NCBI GenBank assembly: GCA_036940085.1
Contig: JALLBK010000819.1
Location: 1 to 12,503, forward strand
Source of the DNA: Discostella pseudostelligera
Taxonomy: Eukaryota > Bacillariophyta > Thalassiosirophyceae > Thalassiosirales > Thalassiosiraceae
Direction of reading: 5' to 3'
DNA length: 12,503 nt
Shown here: in pieces, positions 1 through 7,718 of the stretch
How the letters are laid out: the number at the start of each line of letters is the position of its first letter
Numbering within the stretch: position 1 is the first letter of the stretch
The notes under the pieces: generated by a model
Told to the model about the DNA's origin: nothing
Databases searched by the model: none
Seen by the model: the letters and a program-made list of their open reading frames with translations, nothing else
Translations under genes and position numbers: made by a program

Positions 1-58
1 TCGACCTTCGACCTTCGACCTCAACCTCGACCTCGACCTCCTTGTACTTGTACTTGTA
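1..58. repeat. Short tandem repeats (TCGACCT-type, then CTTGTA)
   Basis: Positions 1-21 are three copies of the 7-mer TCGACCT. They are followed by the 6-mer series CAACCT, CGACCT, CGACCT to about position 39. From 41 to 58 there are three perfect copies of CTTGTA. The array runs into the left edge, so its full length is unknown. It lies about 110 bp upstream of the protease start codon, in its presumed promoter or 5' UTR. Confidence 0.85.
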
Positions 59-68
59 GACTGTAGAC

Positions 69-110
69 ATGAACCATGACCATCTCGGAGATGCGATAAT
101 GATGGTCTAG
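69..110 (+). promoter_or_regulatory. Possible upstream ORFs in the protease leader
   Basis: An ATG at 69 opens a 13-codon frame ending with TAG at 108-110. A second ATG at 76, in another frame, ends with TAA at 97-99. Both lie less than 100 bp before the protease ATG at 168 and would be uORFs if the transcript starts upstream of 69. The transcription start is not known, so this is only a possibility. Confidence 0.25.
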
Positions 111-167
111 TACCAGTGATATCAATAGAAGCGGAGGGCATCATTATCAGAGTAGTGAGAGACAGCG

Positions 168-1884
168 ATGAAGATTTCCAGGAAAGTGTCTCCTGCAACC
201 CGTAGAGTACAGATATCACGCTCACTAATTATTTTTTGCGGGCTGCTTTGCACATCGGCTTGGTGGGCATATGTTGTGTCGGTCGCTTCGTCAGGAGCAT
301 GGAATGCATCCACGACGACATCATCAGGCTACTCACCCAGCGCTGCGGTAGACCAAAATGACGAAAATGAAATCAAGAATTACTCCGTTACGGCGCAAAC
401 AACAGGAAACTCTTTTGATGGCAAAAATTTGACGCATGATGTGCTCCATCATCGGAGTATCAATATCAATTTTCCTTCGCGAGCAAATCGAATGGTTGTT
501 TACCTAAACCATAGCGCACCAGTCTCCTCCTTAATTTATCCTCTTCATGCCAAATCTGGAACATACCATGCATACGTTTACATAGGTACGCCTCCTCAAC
601 GACAAACATTAATAGTCGACACAGGCTCACGCCTCACCGCATTTCCATGCCATCCTCATTGTCCCGATTGTGGGCCACATACTACCAAGCCGTTTCATTT
701 GAATCAGAGCTCTTCTTATAAAATTGTCTCTTGCGAGGATTGTCGATTGGCCCAATCTGACTTTCCCTTCGAAGATTATTTTGCAGGAGATGATATAGGT
801 GGCAATAGTGGAGATGGTGGCCCTCCGCCTCGCTTGAGAAGTAACAAACAAAATCCTACAAAGATGCAGCAGCAGCGCCGTTATCTATTCCCCAATTCGT
901 GCGTAAATGATCGATGTGAGGTAGATCAAAGATATACGGAAGGGTCGTCATGGAGGGCGTTTGAGGTAGAAGACAAGGTGTGGCTGGGGTTAAATGACAC
1001 CGCGCAGAGTACGGAAGTACACGACAAATTTTCGGCTCCATTTGTATTTGGTTGCCAGATCTCGGAGCAAGGACTTTTCAAGTCACAATATGCTGATGGC
1101 ATCATGGGTTTGTCGATGTACACGCAAACACTTGTCGATGTTTGGGTTCAATCTGGATCAATTGCTCATCGATCATTCTCCCTTTGCTTGAACCAAGAGA
1201 GTGGTCTCATTGCACTAGGTGGGACGGCATTGACTCACAAGCTAGAGCGGAACCAGTCTCACGGAATGCATTTATCTCCGATGCAGTTTACACCATTTGC
1301 GAAAGAAAATGTATGGTATTACACTGTTACCGTCACGTCAATTTCAGTTGGTAAGCACATGCTGCCTGCAGGAATTCTGCAATTTGTTAATGATCACAAG
1401 GGAACAATTATTGATAGCGGAACGACTGATACATTTATCTCACACAAAGTGGCTAAGGTGAGAAGATTCTAGATTTGGAATCATCGTTGGACCTTGAAGT
1501 TGCTTGCTCCTACACCGTCCTTTGTTCTTCCAATGCTTCATTGCAAAATAGGTATTTATATCTGCCTGGCACGCACATACTGGGAGAAGTTATAACAATA
1601 GACTTCAACAATACACGCATGAACAATTTATTAACTTACCGACCGTCATTTTTGAATTACTCGGAGGTATTCCTTGGGAGATAACACCATACGCGTACAT
1701 GGAGGCTGAAGATGATGTCACTCGAGATCCAAAGATTCCTTGGGAAGGAAAACGAGGATTCATCAGTCGAATATATATTGATGAACCTCATGGAGTTGTG
1801 CTTGGTTCGAATGCAATGACAGGGAAAGAGCTTTATTTCGACACCGCAAATAGAAGAATAGGAATAGCTAAAGCAACATGTTAG
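168..1884 (+). CDS. Membrane-anchored aspartic protease (pepsin fold, plasmepsin V/ASP5-like), two exons
   Basis: Spliced model join(168..1457,1552..1884), 540 aa. The 94-bp intron (GTGAGA...AATAG) is phase 0; reading through it hits a stop at once, and the spliced frame restores a normal pepsin C-lobe. An in-frame TGA at 156-158 supports the start at 168. Residues 20-40 form a hydrophobic signal anchor or signal peptide. The catalytic motifs are DTGS with Asp151, after YIGTPPQRQ, and DSGTTDTF with Asp416. Cysteines at 161, 165, 168, 189, 192, 245, 250, 296 and 340 are dense in the N-lobe, as in nepenthesin-type and plasmepsin V/ASP5 proteases. A Gly/Asp/Pro- and Gln-rich insert (about 201-240) separates C192 from C245. 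The C-terminus keeps the pepsin landmarks LPTVIFEL, VVLGSNAM and ANRRIGIA. Several NxS/T sites suit a secretory-pathway protein. Aspartic endopeptidase activity is secure; the ASP5-like subfamily is inferred from cysteine spacing. No C-terminal membrane helix is seen. Confidence 0.92.
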
Positions 1885-1966
1885 TCGCATAGAAAAGCCA
1901 GATGCGTCATAGTGCGAACGTGATCACAACTATAATATTGCCAATGGATTCAATCTACGATGATAG
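1885..1966. other. 82-bp tail-to-tail gap between protease and coiled-coil gene
   Basis: This is the whole space between the TAG of the + strand protease and the stop of the - strand gene at 1967. Both 3' UTRs must start here, so the transcripts very probably overlap. No clear AATAAA signal is seen on either strand. Confidence 0.6.
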
Positions 1967-4048
1967 TTATCCCATTTGCGTTATGTTCTTCAACGATTCA
2001 TTTTTGAGCAATGACATTTCCATCTCGACAAGCACTTGCACCTGTTTCTCCTTCAATCCAGGCACACCACGTAGCTCTCGCGCCATCTCCTCCTCGGTAA
2101 TACTAACCCTACCAGTGAAATCGATTTCTTCCAACATGGCCGATTGTTCAGGTGTTAACTCCCTCACCAGCGCCTCCAATGCCTCCATGTCATAACCCAA
2201 ACCTTCCATGACAAACCTATCAACTTGCTCCAGACTTTCAATGGGTCTCGCAACAGCACTCCCACTCGCACCCTTCTCCAACTCCTTCCTGCGGATTTTA
2301 TTCTCAAAGTCAAGGCGTTCCTGCATAGCCGACGTCTTTTTCTTCAACTGTGCAATAATCCAATCGACTTCATCGGGAGTAACTCGCTGACTAGGGGGTG
2401 TCATGTCAAACAACTTCCTGTCAAAATCGCTCCATTCGTCCATCTGCCCCTCCCACAATTCCTTTTCTGCGTCTTCCTCAGCCTTGTCGTAATCGACATC
2501 CTCGGATCCATCCTCGAGGTCCTCCTCGGCAGCCATGGCCACCTCGTACGCAATACCTTTCTTAGCCGCAAGAGCCGCCTCCTCGGCTGCGGCCCGCATC
2601 CGTTCCTGACGTTCGTCGCGTTTCTTCTCCTTTTCAGTACGTGTATCATCGGGAAGATCACGTCCCATGCGTAGGGGGAAGGGCGTGGGCCTGTCATTGA
2701 AGAATGGATTGCGTAGACCAATGGGTCGGCCAAGGGATGCCCCCGACAGGGCGGTAGTAGTAGTTCCATCCCCCGATTGCTCGCCCTCGTCGTTGCTGTG
2801 CATACCACCATAATTCGTAGCATTTGGTAAATCACTCTCAAAAATGAAGAATCGACTTGGATCTTTCTTAAGAATTTCCAACCCCTCACGTTCTTGTGCT
2901 TCATAATCCGCCAAGTACTCCAATTTGGGCGCTGGCATGGCCGTGGGTGGCAATCGTCCGCCCTGATCTTTCTTGCTTACCACCGCATTATTACCGTAAA
3001 TGTCTCTCATCATCTCACGCTGCTTATTCAACAACGATCGTCGTCCCTCCTCCCGGAGGATCGCACGTAATCTTGCCCGCTGCTCCGTTTGCTCCGCCTC
3101 CCGGACACGTTCCTTCGTCCAATAACTAGGATTGTTATTCGCCTGCAAATAGGCCATGTACTCCAGCTCTTCGAGCATAACCTCCTTGGGAGTTTTGTAC
3201 ATCGGACGAGCATCCCACGTGTGACATTCGTACCTCCAAAAATCACCATAGTCTCCAAAGCCAGTGTGTTCCCCCGATGGTGCACCAATCATCCCCCCTG
3301 GTCGGGACCATAATATCTGTGCCGCGGTGGGATTTCCCAATGCCTTCTCGACCTCCTCGGGAGTGGTTAGCCATAAATGACACTCAGCCTCCAATTCATC
3401 CACAATCTTCTGACGTGCCTTGCTGTACAACTCTTTCTTGGCATCACGATCACGTTGCGTAGCCTCCAATTCCCTTTCCCACTCGAGACGTCGTCGTTGC
3501 TGCTTTTGCAATTGCTTCTGTGCATTCTCCGCCGATCGAATTGCCTTGAGACGTCGTCGTTCGAGTGCCGCACGGCGGAGCTTGGCCTCTTCAATGTCCT
3601 TGCGTCGACGTTCGCGTTCGCGCTGTTCTTCGATTTCGGCAAAGTATTGTTTGCGTAGGGCAGATACGGCGCGGTTGTATTGAGCTCGTTGTTGGTTGAA
3701 TATATTGGATAGGACGGAGGGGTTGATGATATCGGAGTCGTTGGATGATGTGCCGTCGTTGTCGTCGTCGTGGTCCGATTGCTGTTGGGGGGCGTTGGTG
3801 GACAATAGTGCACGAGAGGAGGATGAGTGCATGAAGCGTGATGATGATGATGATGATGTGGACGGTCCAGACGCGATGATGATGTGCCGCGGGGAAGCTC
3901 CTCTCATGTGGGGCAAATTCTGGGAGAGATCATGGGTGGATGACGAAATGTGAAGCATCAAATGCCTCGGTCTGGTGGATTGACTGAGGAGCGGAGGCAG
4001 CCGCCGCTGGACGGCGCCATAGCCCCTTGCCATCGCCGCCATGGTCAT
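1967..4048 (-). CDS. Highly charged coiled-coil protein with mitochondrial-type presequence, family unknown
   Basis: Single open frame of 693 aa without introns. The second in-frame ATG at 4042 (ACC ATG GCG) has the better start context and would remove only two residues. Residues 1-90 are rich in Arg, Ser, Leu and Ala and almost without acidic residues (for example RRLPPLLSQSTRPRHL), which fits a mitochondrial presequence. An acidic spacer follows (91-106). Residues about 115-225 are a long Arg/Lys/Glu helix, probably a coiled coil. Residues 223-310 form a more globular, aromatic-rich part (WLTTPEEVEKAL, FGDYGDFWRYECHTWD, NNNPSYWTKERV). Further charged helices and an acidic stretch lead to a helical C-terminus (ALVRELTPEQSAMLEEIDF). 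I do not recognise the family. A mitoribosome- or RNA-associated matrix protein is a guess from targeting plus basic coiled coil. No catalytic motif is visible. Codon use and length leave little doubt that it is coding; large antisense frames within it are shadows. Confidence 0.82.
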   Translation of the reverse strand: MTMAAMARGYGAVQRRLPPLLSQSTRPRHLMLHISSSTHDLSQNLPHMRGASPRHIIIASGPSTSSSSSSRFMHSSSSRALLSTNAPQQQSDHDDDNDGTSSNDSDIINPSVLSNIFNQQRAQYNRAVSALRKQYFAEIEEQRERERRRKDIEEAKLRRAALERRRLKAIRSAENAQKQLQKQQRRRLEWERELEATQRDRDAKKELYSKARQKIVDELEAECHLWLTTPEEVEKALGNPTAAQILWSRPGGMIGAPSGEHTGFGDYGDFWRYECHTWDARPMYKTPKEVMLEELEYMAYLQANNNPSYWTKERVREAEQTEQRARLRAILREEGRRSLLNKQREMMRDIYGNNAVVSKKDQGGRLPPTAMPAPKLEYLADYEAQEREGLEILKKDPSRFFIFESDLPNATNYGGMHSNDEGEQSGDGTTTTALSGASLGRPIGLRNPFFNDRPTPFPLRMGRDLPDDTRTEKEKKRDERQERMRAAAEEAALAAKKGIAYEVAMAAEEDLEDGSEDVDYDKAEEDAEKELWEGQMDEWSDFDRKLFDMTPPSQRVTPDEVDWIIAQLKKKTSAMQERLDFENKIRRKELEKGASGSAVARPIESLEQVDRFVMEGLGYDMEALEALVRELTPEQSAMLEEIDFTGRVSITEEEMARELRGVPGLKEKQVQVLVEMEMSLLKNESLKNITQMG
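3841..3858. repeat. ATG/CAT trinucleotide repeat (6 units)
   Basis: Six perfect ATG units on the + strand. On the - strand, read as TCA codons, they encode the Ser run at residues 65-70 of the mitochondrial-type coiled-coil protein, inside its presequence. Length variation here would only change the serine tract. Confidence 0.9.
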
Positions 4049-4976
4049 GGTCGTCGCCGTCGATGTCGATTGTCGAGCGATGCCGATGAGTGTGTTGGCA
4101 ATTGAATGGATTTTGAATGTGCGGCACTAACGTGCAACACTGAGAAGTGAGATTTCAGCGATACAGAATACTCCTTACAGTGGCGCCCTAGAATATCTCG
4201 CCAACATTGGGCCGTCTGTACGAAGACCGTAGAGGGGTAGATCTACGGTGTGTTGTGTCCAGTTGTATCCAAATTATCTCCATTGAAGTTGAGTTTGAAG
4301 TTTTCAGAAGGTTACTTATTCGCTACGACTGCGACAGCGACAAGTGAAAGTCTTCTTGCGATCGCGCGATGACCTCACTTATCGTGGTTGATATTGTGCG
4401 TCTCGCGGACTTCGCGCGTCGCTCCGCTGTGCTCGGTGCTCCGGTGCGAGAACGAGAGAGGGGTTTGTTTCCTGATTTCCTGTATTTCTGATTTCCGCCT
4501 TTTGTCCGACATCCGCACATGGGATGAATGAAGGAAAAGCTCATGCCACCACCACCGGCCGACATCACTTCCGCTTCTATCGACACACAAAAAGCGAGCA
4601 GCTTGCGATTGTTTCGATTTCCTTGAGCGAAGGCAATAATTCTCAACATTCAGGTGAAGGCCACAACTCAACGCATTCAAAGACGATAATTGCGCCTGGA
4701 TTTGGTAAGCTGTTCGATAATTGGTCCGCTGGCATTCACCCGACGATGACGATGGAGCTATGTTCTGTATCTGCCGCCGGTACCGGTAGTCTTTGCAAAG
4801 GCCGTCGTAGAGAATCTTTGCCACCCGCGGCGCGTGTGTGACCTTCTGGCTGTGGCTCGGCCTTGAAGGGCTGCAGCTTCCTTTAAAATTTCAAACTCAT
4901 TCTGCTTCGTTTTGATCTTTCACTTCTTTCACTTTCCACAGATCACCACATTCCAATCGAGTGATTCGCGATCACC
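4049..4976. promoter_or_regulatory. Divergent upstream region between coiled-coil gene and F-box-like gene
   Basis: A 928-bp head-to-head intergenic region that must hold the promoters and 5' UTRs of both flanking genes. It contains an inverted repeat at 4226-4249. At 4922-4941 there is a pyrimidine-rich tract ending in CACAG, which resembles a 3' splice site just before the F-box-like ATG. Open frames of 105-149 codons overlap on both strands at 4323-4841. They show no recognisable domain and conflict with one another, so I do not call them genes. A small lineage-specific or spliced gene here cannot be excluded. Confidence 0.6.
4226..4249. repeat. 8-bp perfect inverted repeat with 8-nt loop
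   Basis: ACCGTAGA (4226-4233) is the exact reverse complement of TCTACGGT (4242-4249). The loop is GGGGTAGA, whose end also makes a GTAGATCTAC palindrome at 4237-4246. It lies about 180 bp upstream of the - strand coiled-coil gene's start. It could be a dimeric transcription-factor site or an RNA hairpin in the 5' UTR; nothing in the sequence decides between them. Confidence 0.5.
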
Positions 4977-7338
4977 ATGTTGTCATCCACTGCCGCTCCT
5001 CCCACGCGATCGCTTCGCAAACGACAACCGGCGAAGCTTGCCGACGATATCGACTTTGATTTGGAGACTCTCCTTAAGGAACATGAGAAGACGGGGATTG
5101 AGTTCCGTGCGAAGCGCGACGCTAAGAAGCTGAAGAATGCAGATGACTCGGACGACGACGAGAAGTACGTTGATGCATTCAAGGGATGTGATGCCATTCC
5201 GTTAGATTCGTTGCCTTCCCTTTGCATTGAGAAAATCTTTTCCATGGTGAGTTGGGTCTTTTGTTTCATGAATCGGTATCGAAAGGGTGCATCGATTAGT
5301 CTTTCATTTCCATCTCACATGTCTTCATCGATTTTCCCTCACATTTTCAAACCGTGGCGTGCACAGATGGACTCTCCCCAGGATCTGTTCAACCTTGTAT
5401 TTTCGTGCAAATCCTTCATGTCGTTAGTAACTCCTGAGATAGTCATTCGGTCCGCCGTCTTCAACAATCTTCGCAAGCGCGACAAAGGATCTCGGAAGAT
5501 TGTGACCAACATCATGGGGTACATCAAAAATCGGAGCATTCACATTCCATCGGTCCATCGGTTGCTTCGCCTGCTCAACGCCAAAAGCTGTGAACGTGGA
5601 GAGCGATGCTGGGGGAGGAATTTGAAAACGGGGAAGGCCATGCCGTTGCATCACAACTCGTATTGTCTGCCATTCGGTCTGGCGATTTGCGAAAAGTGCG
5701 TCAAGTTCGGTTCGACGAAGGTTCCATACTCGCACTTCTCGAGGTTTCAACCGGGCGTGGCGTTCCACCAGTGGAATTTGTTGATGGATCCTCAGCTTGA
5801 TACCAAAACTGGGGAACTGAATGGACCGCTGCTTGAGGTTCTTGAACTGCAACAAATTGAAAATTCATACTCAACTACCGACGATAAGAAATGTGCACTG
5901 GAGGGAATTGTGGCAGCCGTCCACACCAACGAGGACAAGTACAGCCCCCAACAATATGAAGAGAAGGCAGCCGCGTATCACGAAATATTTGAAAATGCTG
6001 AGAAAGAAGCGGTCGATCATGTTGCGTGTCTGCTAGAGCAAGATCAGCAGAAGTATCGGGAACGTCGCGAAGAAAGGATTGCGAAGCGCATGGGTAGAAT
6101 CAGGAGTATCTATGCACTTCTCGAGGAGGTTCTCGACGATTGTCCGTTGAAGGATTTGGCACTTGATTGCACATGGCTTGAGGTACGTAGAATGTTAATA
6201 TCGGACTGATTTATACTGCACATTTGCCCACTCATCTTTGAATGCTTTGCCCCGCTTTTGTTGTCCTTAGAGCGATGAACGATGCGTCAAGTTCACGTGC
6301 CACATTGTTGAGCAGAGCATGACCAACATTATCTCTGCACCTGCCTCATCGTCAGAGAGGGCTATCATGTAAGTTATATCTAGATCTTCGGCTGAATATG
6401 TATCAAATTTCGAATACTAATACCCGTCGTCCCCCATTCAGTCAAGTTGCCACCGAAATCAAGCATATCTTCAACACTCTGAGCGAGAAGCAATTTTTCA
6501 CATTCTCTTACATTGAGAATTCTAGCAGTGAGTTATCAACGATATCAATGTCTTTCACTACCTATTGCCCTCTCATTCGATTCTCGTTCTTACTCTTGCA
6601 TGCTGTTTTCATCACCAGATCGCTGCCGCAGGGGAATTTACGAATACTGCCTGAATGAAACGACTCCACTGGATATCATGCGAAGCTCTACAGCCGGAGA
6701 CCAACATTTCATGCGTCATCTCGAGGAAAACAAACCAGTTCGGGCATTAGTGAGGGCCTTGAATCGGGTACGAGGTGCTTTGCCTCGAATATTTGCATTG
6801 AGCGTCGCGAGGAGCGATGCTGCCGACAACGATACCGATCCCGCCGAGAACAGACTCGACAATTATCGGAAGCTCGCTGAGATTGTTTGGAACAAGAAGT
6901 CGCCAAACCAATACGGAAGTGAGATCTTGTCCTTCGTTGCCTTCAAAGACACGTTCAACTCTTCAGCTGAAGAGGTGAGATTGAAATGTTCTGAGCTCCA
7001 TTGAGTATTCATTGTCGCACTTGTTTCTAAGTCTAACAACTTGTGGACGACCGTTCTCGTAACAGTTTCAGACGATGAAGAAGAATGCCATGGATTACTT
7101 GAGGGACCAACAAACTACACGATTCCTCCTACGGGATGTTAGCGTTGCTGGGAGGGGTGATTTCTCCCGCCAGGATGCACTCAACCAGGTGTTTCTACCA
7201 AAGACGCATACCGTGTGGATGCAAGGTACTAGAACCAGCGCCTACGATCATATTTTGAATCGCAGCTTTGAATCTCTTCGAAACCTCCACGAGCAATATT
7301 TCCGACGGCCTGGGTCCTTCGGTGTATCTCGAATCTGA
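4977..7338 (+). CDS. F-box-like protein, six exons
   Basis: Spliced model join(4977..5246,5367..6182,6271..6368,6442..6527,6619..6974,7072..7338), 630 aa. All introns are GT-AG, of 120, 88, 73, 91 and 97 bp, and the exon lengths sum to a multiple of three. An in-frame TGA at 4962-4964 precedes the ATG. The N-terminus is basic (RSLRKRQ, RAKRDAKKLK), possibly a nuclear signal. Residues about 76-107 read LDSLPSLCIEKIFSM, then MDSPQDLFNLVFSCKSF, which matches the F-box pattern of an LP-start helix, a D-P-x-D-L turn and C-K-x-F. Such a domain would dock to Skp1 in an SCF ubiquitin ligase. Next come a helical segment and a cysteine cluster, C165-x5-C171-x18-C190-x7-C198-x2-C201, that could bind zinc. 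A charged helix spans about 310-345. The C-terminal half has no domain I recognise. The substrate is unknown. The gene is tail-to-tail with the SGNH hydrolase gene. Exon structure is well supported; function rests on the F-box match. Confidence 0.85.
5247..5366 (+). other. Intron 1 of F-box-like gene, length 3n and stop-free
   Basis: Donor GTGAGT follows ATG codon 90 and acceptor GCACAG precedes the next ATG. The 120-bp segment is 40 codons long with no in-frame stop, so a retained form would stay in frame. Removing it joins IEKIFSM to MDSPQDLF and gives an F-box of normal spacing. The translated intron is rich in Phe and Ser and looks non-coding, which supports splicing. Confidence 0.8.
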
Positions 7339-7718
7339 GTGCCTACCTTGTGTAGTTTCGAGATGCAATCATGCAGCGAGATCAAGTAGACGAGTTTCTT
7401 CATTATATTAGCTGGTGAACCGAGACGGATGTGGAGGTGTGGTCATTGTTCATTGAAATTCATTCGAATAGACTTTGTTTTCCGAGCACTCTTCGATACA
7501 ACCAACAATGGAGTCTTGAATGCAGAGACATTTTGTTCATCTTAACTGATAGCTGAAACACTTCACTCTTCATTAAATGACTTCTACTTGTTTGCCATGC
7601 TAGCTGTCATCGCTATCATTCCGACATTCCTCGTCGCGAAGTGGGTCGTAGAGATGAAAGATGCTTGATGCTAAGAGGAATGCTGAAGATCCATGAATTA
7701 CCGTATTGTTTTAACTAT
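7339..7718. other. 380-bp tail-to-tail region, 3' UTRs
   Basis: Lies between the stop of the F-box-like gene and the stop of the - strand SGNH hydrolase gene. It is moderately AT-rich, without a credible gene, tRNA or repeat. The 116-codon + strand frame beginning at 7641 mostly overlaps the hydrolase exon and is a shadow. I see no strong polyadenylation hexamer. Confidence 0.6.

Noticed and set aside
1475..1684. 69-codon frame over the protease intron and second exon
   Set aside because: It is out of frame with the C-lobe. The correct frame gives LPTVIFELLGGIPWEITPY after splicing.
2225..2674. 149-codon open frame on the + strand, and other + strand frames within 1902-3953
   Set aside because: They lie antisense to the 693-aa coding frame, lack domains, and are explained by the composition of the charged coiled-coil gene.
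4323..4841. Overlapping open frames of 105-149 codons on both strands in the divergent intergenic region
   Set aside because: They overlap each other, have atypical composition for a folded protein and show no recognisable motif. Kept as unannotated upstream sequence, although a small spliced gene is not excluded.
5247..5366. Reading the F-box-like gene as one continuous exon through this segment
   Set aside because: Good GTGAGT and CACAG borders, non-coding-like translation and restored F-box spacing after removal argue for an intron, even though the frame stays open.
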